From NCBI GenBank assembly GCA_033398695.1, contig CM065814.1, positions 77,208,358 to 77,272,357 on the forward strand: a DNA stretch of 64,000 nt. The letters run 5' to 3'. Of this stretch, positions 12,024 to 22,682 are shown in pieces. The notes below the pieces were generated by a model. The model was given only the letters and a program-made list of their open reading frames with translations. It was not told the origin of the DNA and made no database searches. Numbering within the stretch: position 1 is the first letter of the stretch; the number at the start of each line of letters is the position of its first letter. Origin of the DNA: Orobanche coerulescens (taxonomy: Eukaryota > Streptophyta > Magnoliopsida > Lamiales > Orobanchaceae). The position numbers were made by a program, and so were the translations under genes.

Positions 12024-13064
12024 CTAATCTCCTTGGTCTGCAACTGGATCAGCTACCGTCTTGTCATCTGCAGGTTGGGATCTGGTCTGGTCTGCAGATG
12101 AGTCTTTATCTGCTACAGTTTGGTCTTTATCAGCAGCAACTGGATCAGGTAGGTTTGGTGGTCCTGTCTGATCTGCAGTTGGCTCTTCATCAGCTACAGA
12201 TGTGTCTTCAGTCTGATCTGCAGGTGAATCCACCATTCCTGTGTCATGGACAATGACTTCTTCTAGGGTTGCAGATTTGAGCTTATCCTCAATTAATTCA
12301 ACTTGTTTCCTGTACTCAACAGTAGATTCATCAAATACAACATGAGGTGTTTCCTCCACAACTAAGGTTCTTTTGTTAAAAACTCTACATGCCTTGCTTC
12401 TTTGTGAATATCCCATAAAGAGACCGTCATCAGTTTTAGCATCAAAGGCATTTAGTTGGGTTTCACCATTGTTGTGGATGAAACACTTACAACCAATAAT
12501 ATGAAAATAAGCAACTGTAGGTGTTCTGCCATTCCAAACCTCATAGGGAGTTTTGCCATGTCTCCCTACTATCATACTCCTGTTCTGAGTGTGGCATAAT
12601 GTGTTGACAGCTTCAGCCCAGAACCTCTTGGACAGGTCTGCTTCTACAGTCATGGACCTGGCTGCTTCCTTTAAGGTTATTTCTTCTTTCGGAAACACTA
12701 TTCTACTGGGGGTCCTGGCTGCAGAGAGCTCATGCTGGATTCCATTCTGATCGCTGTAATCAGTGATCGCCTTGTTGAGAAATTCACCTCCTATATCTGA
12801 TCTTATCTTGAGGATTGAGAGGGATTTCTCATTTTGAATCCTTCTCAGCAGCTCAGGTAACTTGGTCAAGGTTTCACTCTTCTTATACAGAAAGATAATC
12901 CATGTGAACCTTGAGTAGTCATCCAATACTACTAGAGTATGCTTTCTGTCCTTGGCTTGATAGGGCCAAATAAATCCATATGAAGTATATCTAAGATCCT
13001 TGATGTGAGAGTTATAGGCTGGACTGGCTTGAATGATGCTCTGGTCTTCTTTCCTTTCTGACAT
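12024..13064 (-). pseudogene. Copia integrase core and linker
   Basis: Minus-strand integrase catalytic core. It shows VLDDYSRFTWIIFL (first Asp region), the SDIGGEF segment (second Asp; the usual Asn is Ile), and the later RFWAEAVNT and KTPYEVWNGRTP segments. The copia-type GKT/VFN region (GYSQRSKACRVFNKR) follows near 12,390. The last 75 residues (about 12,250-12,024) form a low-complexity linker built from repeated Ala-Asp-Gln-Thr and Val-Ala-Asp-Lys words. The start is in a different frame from the zinc finger at 12,932-13,537, so the integrase is split by a frameshift near 13,000. Confidence 0.92.
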
Positions 13065-13600
13065 GCATCACAGATAGCTTCCTTTTTGAATGCTTCTTCT
13101 GGAAGTCCTCTGACCAGCTTCTGAGAACTAATCTTGTTGATGGCTTTGAAATTTAGATGACATAATCTTTTGTGCCACAGCCATCCATTCTCAGCTATTG
13201 TCTTAGATAGAAAACAGGTATTAGGGGTTCCTGTGTTCCAATCTATAATGTAGACGTCTCTCCTTCTGAATCCGTATAGCTTCACCTCTCCAGATAGGAT
13301 ATCTATCACCATACATTTCCAAATGGTGAAGACCACTAGGTTATTCTCATCACAGAACTGACTTATGCTCAAGAGATTATACTTGAGCCCTTTAACATAA
13401 TGAACTTTGGATATAGTGATATTTCCTCGGTGCAGCTCTCTAAAGCCTTTTGTTTGTCCTCTAGAGCTATCTCCAAAGGTTACGTCTGGATCTTTTTCTT
13501 TGGTATAATTCATCAGCACCTTCTTGTTCCCGGTCATGTGCCTTGAGCATCCGGAATCTACAAACCATTCTCCACCTCCAATGTTTGAATTTGTGGAGAT
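12932..13600 (-). pseudogene. Copia protease end, GAG-pre-integrase and integrase zinc finger
   Basis: Protease active-site region near 13,560-13,540, where the family's D-S/T-G motif is present as VDSGCSRHMTG. The GAG-pre-integrase domain follows, with YNLLSISQFCD at about 13,390-13,350. The integrase HHCC zinc finger is intact: WHKRLCHLNF supplies two His, and ICDACQKGK supplies two Cys. The region is open over 13,537-12,932. Protease cuts the polyprotein; the zinc finger helps integrase multimerise and bind DNA ends. Confidence 0.9.
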
Positions 13601-14715
13601 GTGGTAGTAGTCCTTCCACTTTTTTTGTAATCAGACAAGCAGAGATTTAGGTACCCAAATCTTTGTGGGTCCTCTGGGGTTAGATGGTTTCCTGGAGAAT
13701 TGATTTCTCCTTGGATTGTGAAAACTAGATTGATTGCCCCTATAAGGTGTGTAAGGTCTGGGCCTATATCCTCTGTTAGGATTGTGTACCAGATATGCCT
13801 CATAAAACTGATGGTGTGGGCCATGCCTAAATCTTGCCTGAGACCATTTGTTAAATCTTTGAGGTCTCCACACCTGTTCGTTTTGGAATCTAGGATAACC
13901 ATGAGGTTTCCATTTCCCCCTCCCATTTTGAAATCTGTTTTTGGGGAGTCTTTGATAATAGTGGGCATGTGACTTGGTTGTTGCCTATTTTGAAATACAG
14001 GTTTTTATATTGGCTCAGCAGTCGAGACAATTGTTTCTCCCTTGATGAAAGTGGTTTTAGAACTAGAGGCAGTGTGTGGGTCATATCCAAGGCTTGATCT
14101 GAATATAATGGCTTTTTATTTGTACACATTTCGTCCAGGGTAAGAGATGCCTTCGGGGAGGTTATTTCCTTCGCCTGATTTTTACTTAGCTGAGTCAGTT
14201 TTGCAAACTTATCTTTTACATGAGCAAGTGCATCTGATTTTTCACTATTTAAAACACTTAATCGTTTAATCTCAGCTGTGGTATTATCAGCCTGGTTTGT
14301 AGAGTTATCTGCAGCCTGTTTTTCAAGATCAGCTTTGGTTTTATTAAATTCTAGGCTGAGTTTTTCAAAGTCATTTTTCAGGTGCCCATTCTCATCTTGC
14401 AGCTGGGTCCTCTCGGCTGATACAGTTTGGAGTGCAGTTTTTAATCTCTCAAAATCTTTGAGAAGCTGATTTACAGACTCGTGTAAGGCCATGTCTTGTG
14501 ACATGTCTGAGCTGTTATTATTTGAAACTGAGGGTTTAGATGTTACCTCTTCATCAGCTAGGTTGGCCATCAGGCAATCATATTCTTCATCATCATCAAA
14601 GAAGAATCCGCTGCTTGATTCTACTCGCTCTTGATCTTTTCTAATGAAGGCATTCCTTCGGTCTTCTTTTCTGCTCACCTCCTTCTTGCTCTCGTCCTTC
14701 TTGAGATCAGGACAG
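13601..14715 (-). pseudogene. Copia Gag C-terminal region, coiled-coil and basic stretch
   Basis: Between the zinc knuckle and the protease lie two open stretches in different frames. 14,678-13,890 encodes a charged heptad-like segment (LNSEKSDALAHVKDKFAKL and similar) typical of a coiled coil. 13,873-13,631 encodes an Arg/Asn/Pro/Tyr-rich segment. Extended, coiled Gag C-termini are a known Sirevirus feature. A stop near 13,631 and a frame change near 13,880 break it. I recognise no enzyme motif. Confidence 0.75.
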
Positions 14716-15614
14716 TCAATTTTGAATGTGTCCTGTCTTGTGACAATTATAACATTCCACCTTCCAGCTTCCAGCCTTTTGATTTCTCCTAGGGTTCTCC
14801 TTATAATTCTTTTTGTATTTGGAGTAATTCTTTCTGAAGTTGCTGAACCTTTGCATTATGAACGCCATTTCTTCCTCAAAATCAAGTAAATTTGGAGGTT
14901 TTACATCAGGTAGGCTCTTAGTAGGGGACTCGGCTGCAAGGGCTATTCCCTTCTCTGCAGGCTCGTTAGATGATGAACTTGGAAGCTCAAACTCATAAGC
15001 CTTTAGATCAGAGAACAACTCTTGAATCTTTATTTTGTTAAGATACTTGGATTCTCTCATGGCCACTGCCTTCATACTCCATTCAGGATTGAGAGATCTT
15101 AAGACCTTCAGCGCCATTTCCCTGTTTCCATATGATTTTCCCAAGGAGTTAATCTCATTGATGATTTCAGAGAACCTTGTGTCCACTTGGTCTATGGATT
15201 CGCCATTCTTCATTTTGAAGTTGTCAAATTTTTTAGTAGCACTTGACAACTTGTTTTCTTTTATCATCTCGATTCCCTCACACATTAAGGCTAATGTGTC
15301 CTAGATTTAGCGTTTTTGCAGTTCTTGATCTTGACCATTGTTGATTTTACAAGAGTTTGGTACAGCACGTCTCTGGCCCGGTTGTCAAGATTGGCCAGCT
15401 TTCTTTCTTCAGTGGTCAGCTCCGTCCTCTTATTTGGGATCATCTGTGGCTTCCCGCATGCAATTTCCTCATGAGTGTTGTCCTTCTCGAAGATGAAGGG
15501 ACCGTCTTCTATGATGCACCACATGTCGTCATGGATTGAAGATAGGTGTGCCTGCATCCTTATCTTCCAAAGATCATACTCGTCAACTGAAAAAACAGGT
15601 AATCTACAGTGCAT
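14716..15614 (-). pseudogene. Copia Gag, N-terminal and zinc-knuckle part
   Basis: Minus-strand Gag of the UBN2/DUF4219 type. The N-terminal segment FSVDEYDLWKIRMQAHL is near 15,595-15,540. The central segment (15,285-14,900) contains LSSATKKFDNFKMKNGES, LGKSYGNREMALKVLRSL and LKAYEFEL. A CCHC zinc knuckle (CYNCHKTGHIQN plus the following codons) lies at 14,750-14,710. I place the start at the ATG at 15,614, 90 bp after the primer-binding site; the frame is open further upstream into the LTR but without a better start. A frameshift near 15,300 separates the two halves. Confidence 0.87.
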
Positions 15615-15691
15615 ATGTTCCTTTTCTAAAATGAGCTTAAAAATATATCCTCGATATATGGATCTGGTTCTTGAAATATTGAACCAACCTC

Positions 15692-15703
15692 TCCGATACC
15701 ACT
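15692..15703 (-). other. Copia primer-binding site
   Basis: The minus strand reads AGTGGTATCGGAG immediately after the 5' LTR. This is close to the complement of the 3' end of initiator tRNA-Met (TGGTATCAGAGC), with one change in the core. Confidence 0.88.
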
Positions 15704-17190
15704 TGTAGGTCACAAGTCGTCCAGGAATAAGTATAGAGGGGGGGTGAATAGACTTATTGAAACTCTTAAACTCTTTTCTTCGAAGAGTGAGTTTCTCAGC
15801 TGATAGATATGCGGAAATCAACTGATGACGAAAACAAAACTAAGTAATGGAACAGTAAAGTATGAATGCAACAGTTAAGTGTGATGCTGAAAACAGTAAA
15901 AAACGCAGGCAATTTATAATGGTCTCAGGGGTGGGGTAATCCTCTACTAATCCACTTTCTCCAAACCAGTTAGAGATGAATCCACTATAATTCTCAACCA
16001 GTGATAAATATTACAGTGATTCTTTTACTTAGCTACAACAACTTCCAACCAGTGGAAATTCCGTCGTTGCAACTCCTCTTTGACTGCCTAGCACCACTTA
16101 ATTCTTCAAATCCTTGGATGCCTATCAGTCTCGCAACTTCAACCAGTGAAGTACCCCGAACTCAGGTTTTAAGACAAGAGTGTTTGTCTTCTCCAACTAA
16201 GAGCTTTCTTCAAATAAGAACTTCGAGTAATGCTCTTTTCACGATGCTATATGATTGCTTTGATTGCTTTGATAATTTTGATCGCTTGAGAGTTTTGTTG
16301 GCATCGTACTGCTCAACTTCAAATCTTCAGATATATATATATAAGTGTCGATCCTTGAGAAAACTTCATATCCGTTGTAAATCTTTGTAACAAATCCGTC
16401 TGTTGGAGAGAGAAACTTCATTGTTTTTTCTTTCTGAATGTTGCAAGGCTGGATTCCCATATTTTAATCCATCTTTCGACCGTTGTGAAGACTTGCATGT
16501 GAGGTGCCGAATCTTTTGAATATAATAAGATTAAAGTCTTCAGTGGTAGGACTGGATGAATTAATTAATTCATATCCTTTGCGGGAATCTCTCTAATTTG
16601 TCTCTTCACGCTTGCATGTGACTTTCCGTAAGTATTGACTTTTCAATGCATGCTGACGTGGACTTGGAGTACTTGGCTGATCTCTTATAAGTCAAGCTGT
16701 CTGATGTCCAGTCAACTTCTCTGCAGTTTGGACTTCTCTGCTGATGACTTATCTGATGTCCGGTTGAGACTTGCCTGATCAGATGACTTGTCTGAAGTCT
16801 TCTGTCTTGATGCATTTTGACTTATCTGTTGGTCAAACTTCAGATGACTTGGTCTGCTGATCACTTGACTGCAGTCTGGTCAACAATCACTGATGAATTT
16901 TTGTTTCTCTGATATAGACTTGACTGTGACTTCGGCTTTACTGCAGTGTTTGGTTTACACTTCTCTGAAGTACTTATCTGTACTTGTTTACTTAGCCGAT
17001 TTTTTAGCCTAACTTAAATGGCCTATAGAAGATACTCATTTGGTTCTTCTTTACATTTTGCCAAGTATTTAACTTAATATAATTTGGCCTATGGAAGATA
17101 CTCATCTGGTTCTTCCTTACATTTTTGCCAAGTAATAAACATTTGAATTACAATAATGACATCATCAAAATCTAACAAATATTCCTAACA
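15704..17190 (-). repeat. Copia 5' LTR
   Basis: This 1,487-bp LTR matches 4,952-6,419. A minus-sense TATA run (TATATATATATA, about 16,329-16,342) is the likely core promoter and is longer than in the partner LTR. The flank at 17,191-17,195 is the second copy of GGAGC. Confidence 0.93.
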
Positions 17191-17219
17191 GGAGCATTGC
17201 GGTATCCGCGGTTAGCCAT
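17191..17219 (-). pseudogene. First codons of host gypsy Gag, cut off by the copia insertion
   Basis: On the minus strand an ATG at 17,219 opens nine codons plus two bases, encoding Met-Ala-Asn-Arg-Gly-Tyr-Arg-Asn-Ala. These continue in frame at 4,946 when the copia element and one GGAGC copy are discounted. No annotation program would join these 29 bases to gag 12 kb away; the target-site duplication makes the link firm. Confidence 0.88.
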
Positions 17220-17352
17220 GAGTCTGCCAACGAGTTGTAAAACCCATTAGTCGACGCAGTGCGAGAAATAAAGAATGAGGAGATATGTAGAACGCATTTA
17301 ATAGTCGTAACACATAGAAAAATATAAATGCAATAAAAGAACTGATTCTCAT
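17220..17352 (-). other. Leader of the host gypsy element, proximal part
   Basis: Non-coding leader just upstream of gag. It continues at 36,564 after the tandem array, as shown by the AATAT duplication at 17,353-17,357 and 36,559-36,563. Confidence 0.75.
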
Positions 17353-17357
17353 AATAT
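17353..17357. repeat. Target-site duplication AATAT, left copy
   Basis: AATAT directly before the first array LTR is repeated at 36,559-36,563 directly after the last one. A single duplication around the whole array means that one insertion founded it. Confidence 0.85.
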
Positions 17358-17903
17358 TGTAATACCCGTAATTTCGATATTTCGGTAATTTTCTTTTTTT
17401 GGCGGAAGTCCATTCTGACAACTCGAACATGACCGTATCGTCATTCTGAGAATATTTAATTCTGCACTTTTTGTCATCCGAGTTCCTTTCGGTATCATTT
17501 TGTTGAGTTCCGTGTTCTTAAACGGCTTTTCCGCACTTGAGTTCGATTCTTACGAATCTCGTCTGAAACTGCTGTTTCGAGTTTCTCGTAAGTTCATTTA
17601 ATGTTATTATTCATGTTGCGAGCTTTGTCTTGGTGTTTCGATCGTGTATCGTGTATTTCGGACGTTTTGGGCCATTTTCGTAATTTCCCAAAGTTTGGGG
17701 TAATTATTTCCCGTTGTCGAATTTCGAGCCTTCGGATGGTCGGAATCGTGTGTTATCTTAGCTCTTGGATTCGTCTTTGCGAGTACTTCATAACCGTATC
17801 TTCGATTCATATTCAGGTTCGGGTTTCGGCGTCGTCCGGGCCGTCGGAGTGGCCACGGTCGAGTCACGACTGCACTTCTTGGAGCAGGGCTTGACCTGGC
17901 CGA

Positions 17904-18105
17904 GTTACGGCCGTAAGGTGCCGGTTATGGCCGTACGTGCTCGGCAGTGTTCGGACAAATGCCAGTTACGGCCGTAAGGTGCCGGTTACGGCCGTACGTG
18001 TTCGGCAGTGTTTGGACGAATGTCGGTTACGGCCGTAAAGACCTGCCGGGTACGGCCGTAAGTGCCGAGTTACGGCCGTAAGGCCCTGTCGGTTACGGTC
18101 TACCA
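17904..18105 (+). repeat. Palindrome cluster TTACGGCCGTAA in LTR 1
   Basis: Eight copies of the 12-bp palindrome TTACGGCCGTAA or close variants lie at irregular spacing, each flanked by GCCGG/GCCGAG-type words. The cluster ends directly upstream of the TATA-like sequence. Confidence 0.9.
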
Positions 18106-19045
18106 TATATTGGCCTGGCTCGGCCAGACTTCATTTTTCTCACTTTTTCATCGTTTTTGTGCGGCTGCGGACGGGAGTGACCGGTAGGAGGTGTTCTTGG
18201 CCGATTCTACTCATTTCCAAAGCATTTTGGAAGATTCTTTTTGATTATATCAACATCAAATCATTGTTCTTCGTCGGATCGAGGTAATTTCTTGAAATCT
18301 CTTAGAATTTGATTTTTTGAGATTTCTTCTTGATTTGCATTGTTCGTCCGAATTTGATGAATCGGTTGATGTTAGTAAACATTATTAATCGTGTTCTATG
18401 GATTATATATCCATATCTTCGATTCGTTCAACTCGATTGATGATTCTTAGGTTCTTGAGGAACTTTGAACATTTAGTGTTCGATTAAATGTCTCAAAGAG
18501 TTTCTTTCGGTCGTTGTGTCGATTTTGATTGATATTGTGTTATTGAATGAATTGTATTTCATTCAAGGTTGTTCGAGTACTTGTGTTTATTGGAGGACGC
18601 CGTTCGTTGTTCGTGGAAGGATTTCATCGCCTTTGGTTGAGGCAAGTTTTATACTTGTACTAGTCAATGAGATTAATGTTATCATATATGTGTATGAATG
18701 TGTTGTCTCATTCCGAGACTTAGTCTCTTCATAAGTTCATTGATATTAGGGGATCGTTCGATACGATACTCTTCGGCAATTATGCCAAATGTTTCTTATC
18801 ATTCATTAATGGCCGGAAGGCATTGAGATATTCGTTGTTAATGTTATTATCGATCACCGGTTTGCGGTATTGATGTACCAGTTGTTGTTGTTAATATTGA
18901 TGTCGATCTAAGACGTTGTTGTAATCATTGTTATTAATGTTGGCGTCCTGTCATTCATGTTGTATTGGCCGATTGAAGGCATTGTCGTATTCGTTCTCAT
19001 CTTCGTCGTCAGTAGCCGATTAAAGGTGCCGAGGCATTCAATGTA

Positions 19046-19437
19046 TCATTGTTATCGATTGGCCGTTCTAAGGCAATCGAGGAGTTCAATCATTCATTGT
19101 ATCATTGTTATCGATTGGCCGTTCTAAGGCAATCGAGGAGTTTAATCATTCATTATATCATTGTTATCGATTGACCGTTCTAAGGTAATCGAGGAGTTCA
19201 ATCCTTCATTGTATCATTGTTATCGATTGGACGTTCTAAGGCAATCGAGGAGTTCAATCATTCATTGTCTCATTGTCATCGATTAGCCGTTCTAAGGCAA
19301 TCGAGGTGCTCAATCATTCATTGTATCATTGTCATCGATTAGCCGTTCTAAGGCAATCGAGGCGCTCAATCATTCATTGTATCACTGTCATCGATTAGCC
19401 GTTCTAAGGCAATCGAGGTTCTCAATCATTCAAAGTA
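19046..19437 (+). repeat. 56-bp tandem repeats, LTR 1
   Basis: Seven near-identical 56-bp units starting TCATTGTTATCGATT. Each can fold as CGATT-(G/A bulge)-GCC-GTTCTAA-GGC-AATCG. They lie in the transcribed (R-U5) part of the LTR. Confidence 0.9.
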
Positions 19438-20277
19438 TCATTATGATATTTGGCTTCGGCCCTCATCGATACAGCTTCGGGCTGTTTTGGCTTCAGGTGA
19501 TTATGATATTTGACAGCTTCGGATGAGTGGCTTTTAGGCCTTTGTGATTGTCTTGGTAATTTCATTGGAGCCTTAGGGCATTGTGATTCATAATTAATTC
19601 AGTTCCGGTTTGGTTCATCTTCATGTAATTCATTGTGATTCATATTTAATTCAGTTCTTGTTTAGTTCATGTCGTGTAATTCATTGTGGTACTCTATAAT
19701 TATGATTCGTCGTTGGGCATGTACGTTCTAACCTGTGGAACAGGTATTAATAATATGCCATGGGCATAGTGTTTCACGAATGCTCGGTTCTTTTATTGGT
19801 TTGTGAGCATCTCGTATTATTATTATCATTATACCGCTTCATTCTGCCTTTGGATGCATATCATGTTATACATGTATTTGATGTTCATTATCTGGATGAC
19901 TGACCCCGTGAGGGCGGAACATGTTTTCATGTTTTAGGTGCTTGCGAGGAGAGAGTTGAGACACAGGGGCATGATGATGGCGACGAGGCATTCGAGCGAT
20001 ACTAGTCCGAGTTGTTCATTTTGGTCAGTCAGTTGGAGTGTTCTCCAGTTTGTCAGTCATTGTCATTATGTATTACCCGAGCAGATACTAGTGGATGTTG
20101 TTGTATTTTATTTTTGGCCATGTAGGCCCATCGTTGTTGTTGAAATTCCTTATCGGAATATTGTGTCGGATATCATGGTAGGAACTATGATATTGTCCAT
20201 GTTCGCCTGGTGGATCTCCTGGTGTGGGGTCCACGGAACTGTAATAACCCAATAGGATTTGGGTCTGTTACAGAAGA

Positions 20278-20289
20278 TGGTATCAGAGA
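20278..20289 (+). other. Primer-binding site, array unit 1
   Basis: TGGTATCAGAGA five bases after the LTR end matches the complement of the initiator tRNA-Met 3' end. Equivalent sites lie just after LTR 2 (about 25,676; slightly mutated to TGGTATCGTAGA) and after LTR 3 (about 31,077). Confidence 0.88.
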
Positions 20290-20689
20290 TTTTGGGTTGT
20301 GAGATACCCTGATATGTGAGTTATGTGGCTCTACCGATGCGGTAGTAGTGGGACTGTCAGGTTATGACAATATGGACAGTCGGGTTTTGTGAGTCGTGAA
20401 ATTTGTACGACTGCACGAGTCATTCATTCATTGAGTCGTCTTCAGTGAAGACTCGTATCGTGATACCTCGAAGCTTCGTATGACCTGTGTAAGGACTCGA
20501 TTCTCTTTATGTTCATACATTCATCATGTCATTAATTATTCATGCTTTGTTGAAACCTGTATGTGATATTAGTGTTATGATTGATTCGTGACTAATTATT
20601 TTGGAGCACGTGTGACTTGTGTAAGTGTTAAGGATCAACTCCTTCATCAGTTAATAATCCTAAATCATCATTTTAATCTTGTCGATCAT

Positions 20690-21120
20690 GTTAATTCATT
20701 CATGACTTAGTTAATATCATTGTTCAGTTAATTCATTCATAGCTCAGTTAATCTCATCATTCAGTTAATTCATTCATCACTTAGTCAATCTCATCGTTCA
20801 GTTAATTCATTCATCACTCAGTTAATCTCATCGTTCAGTTAATTCATTAATCACTCAATTAATCTCATTGTTCAGTTAATTCATTCATCACTCAGTCAAT
20901 CTCATTGTTCAGTTAATTCATTCATCACTTAGTTAATCTCATTGTTCAGTTAATTCATTCATCACTTAGTCAATCTCATCGCTCAGTTAATTCATTCATC
21001 ACTTAGTCAATCTCATCGCTCAGTTAATTCATTCATCACTCAGTCAATCTCATTGTTTAGTTAATTCATTCATCACTCAGTTAATCACATTGTTCAGTTA
21101 ATTCATTAATCATCCAGTCC
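20690..21120 (+). repeat. 37-bp minisatellite, internal region 1
   Basis: About 11 units of a 37-bp repeat, consensus beginning CAGTTAATTCATTCATCACT. The same array is at about 26,091-26,518 and 31,490-31,918 in the other internal regions, with slightly different unit order. Confidence 0.9.
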
Positions 21121-21464
21121 ATCTCACGGTTCAGTTGTTGATCTCGTGGATCAAATTTTCAACCTTGTTAACTTGTTCAAGGTAATCATTTCAGGAATTT
21201 CATCAGATAGTCATGTCACCTCACTTGATCTTTCATGCGATCTTGTCATATTCCGGCGTCATGTCGACGATCATTTTATTGCATTATTAATGCATTCATT
21301 GTGTTAGAGCGTGTATGCTCATTGTCATCATTCCATCTCGTAATTATAATGCGATCTTCATACGAGATCTGTAATTATCACGTGACTTTCCTACCTCGGT
21401 ATGGAAAGAGCTGTCAGAGGGACATCGGACTCCGACGTCCAAGAGATCGTTTTCTAGTCATTTT

Positions 21465-21550
21465 CGTGCTGGGAGAGCATCTTCATCTCAGACGACGAGT
21501 TCGACTATTGTTTGCTTTAACTGTGATACAATAGGACATTCATCACCGGT
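21465..21550 (+). pseudogene. Gag zinc-knuckle remnant, internal region 1
   Basis: One plus-strand frame reads a Ser/Thr-rich stretch and then CFNCDTIGHSSP, which has the C-x2-C-x4-H spacing of a retroviral CCHC knuckle but lacks the last Cys. It is the only trace of coding capacity in the element and is also present at about 26,912 and 32,312. It indicates descent from an autonomous gypsy element; it is too short to encode a working Gag. Confidence 0.6.
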
Positions 21551-21888
21551 TTTGAGCAAGTTAATTCTTGCTCAGTAATAGGATAATCATTCATTTCATC
21601 GTCGTGCATTCATTCCTATAATTCACTCATCATATATCAATCACATTGAGACTTATAATTATCAAACTAATCATTCACTTCACGGGGAACATTGGTTCCA
21701 ATCATTTCATTTGAGCTATCACTCATTACGTTATCACTTCACCCCGGTGAGTCATTCTTGATCCTTGTTGGATTTCGATTCATTATCATTCGTTGTGATC
21801 ATTCTTGTTCGTGTGTATCTCGTTGATTTTTCCTGACGGGATATTGCTTCTCCCTACTTGTTTTAAGTTTCGGGACGAAACTTCTTTT

Positions 21889-21901
21889 AAGGAGGGTAGT
21901 A
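21889..21901 (+). other. Polypurine tract before LTR 2
   Basis: AAGGAGGGTAGTA directly precedes the TG of LTR 2. Identical tracts precede LTRs 3 and 4 (ending at 27,300 and 32,700). Confidence 0.88.
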
Positions 21902-22451
21902 TGTAATACCCGTAATTTCGATATTTTGGTAATTTTCTTTTATTTTTGGCGGAAGTCCGTCCTGATGACTCGCCCATGACCGTATAGTCATTCTGTACAT
22001 ATTTAATTCAACACTTTTTGTCATCCGAGTTCGTTTCGGTATCATTTTGTTGAGTTCCGTGTTCTTAAACGGCTTTTCCACACTTGAGTTCGATTCTTAC
22101 GAATCTCGTCTGAAACTGCTATTTCGAGTTTCTCGTAAGTTCATTTAATGTTATTATTCATGTTGCGAGCTTTGGCTTGATGTTTTGATCGTGTATCGTG
22201 TATTTCGGACGTTTTGGGCCATTTTCGTAATTTCCTAAAGTTTGGGGTAATTACTTCCCGTTGTCAAATTTCGAGCCTTTGGATGGTCGGAATCGTGTGT
22301 TCTCTTAGCGCTTGGATTCGTCTTTGCGAGTACTTCGTAACCGTATATTCGATTCATATTCAAGTTCGGGTTTCGGCGTCGTCCGGGCCGTCGGAGTGGC
22401 CACGGCCGAGTCACGGCCGCACTTCTTGGAGCAGGGCCTGACCTGGCCGAG

Positions 22452-22665
22452 TTACGGCCGTAAGGTGCCGGTTACGGCCGTACGTGCTTGGCAGTGTTCG
22501 GACGAATGTCGGTTACGGCCGTAAGGACCTACCGGGTACGGCCGTAAGTGCCGAGTTACGGCCGTAAGGCCCTGTCGGTTACGGCCATAAGTGATCGGCA
22601 GGTGCTGGGTGGGTTTGGACGAGTGCCGGTTACGGCCGTAAGGCCCTGCCGGTTACGACCGTAAC
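22452..22665 (+). repeat. Palindrome cluster TTACGGCCGTAA in LTR 2
   Basis: Eight palindromic sites immediately upstream of TATATA at 22,677. Most are TTACGGCCGTAA; variants include TTACGGCCATAA and TTACGACCGTAA. Confidence 0.92.
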
Positions 22666-22676
22666 CATGCCGACCA

Positions 22677-22682
22677 TATATA
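22677..22682 (+). promoter_or_regulatory. Probable TATA box of array LTR 2
   Basis: TATATA in the context CCATATATAG, followed by a pyrimidine-rich stretch (CATTTTTCTCACTTTTTC) that fits a transcription start. The same context is at 28,134-28,139 and 33,534-33,539; LTR 1 has TATAT at 18,106. Confidence 0.65.

Larger units (their letters stand above)
4952..17190 (-). mobile_element. Ty1/copia Sirevirus-like element inserted in gypsy gag
   Basis: A full-length minus-strand copia element of 12.2 kb, bounded by LTRs TGTAGG...CTAACA and by the 5-bp duplication GGAGC. Order in transcription direction: 5' LTR (15,704-17,190), primer-binding site, gag, protease, integrase, reverse transcriptase, RNase H, a long extra ORF, polypurine tract and 3' LTR. 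The integrase-before-reverse-transcriptase order proves copia. The very long gag with a coiled region and the large ORF after pol suggest the Sirevirus/Maximus lineage. Every coding part has frameshifts or stops, so the copy cannot move by itself. Confidence 0.93.
17358..20272 (+). repeat. Array LTR 1 (shortened)
   Basis: Starts TGTAATACCC and ends GTCTGTTACA. Compared with LTRs 2-4 it lacks about 0.85 kb after 19,437, which removes the last 56-bp units and all of the 85-bp units. Its left half is the most diverged of the four, as expected of the original 5' LTR. TATA-like TATAT is at 18,106-18,110. Confidence 0.92.
20273..21901 (+). other. Array internal region 1
   Basis: 1,629 bp from primer-binding site to polypurine tract, with no long open frame. 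It contains a 37-bp minisatellite (20,690-21,120) and a decayed Gag zinc-knuckle trace (about 21,465-21,550). The two other internal regions have the same content. Confidence 0.9.

Noticed and set aside
19046..19437. Regularly spaced 56-bp repeats that could suggest a CRISPR array
   Set aside because: There are no unique spacers between units, the units are directly abutting, and they lie inside a plant LTR that is present four times.
19938..20255. 105-codon open frame at the end of array LTR 1, with shorter versions in LTRs 2 and 3
   Set aside because: It lies within U5, differs in length between copies because of an indel, and has no domain-like pattern.
21235..21534. 99-codon open frame in array internal region 1 as a real gene
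   Set aside because: It is shorter in the other two copies, and the only protein-like signal (zinc knuckle) is in a different frame.
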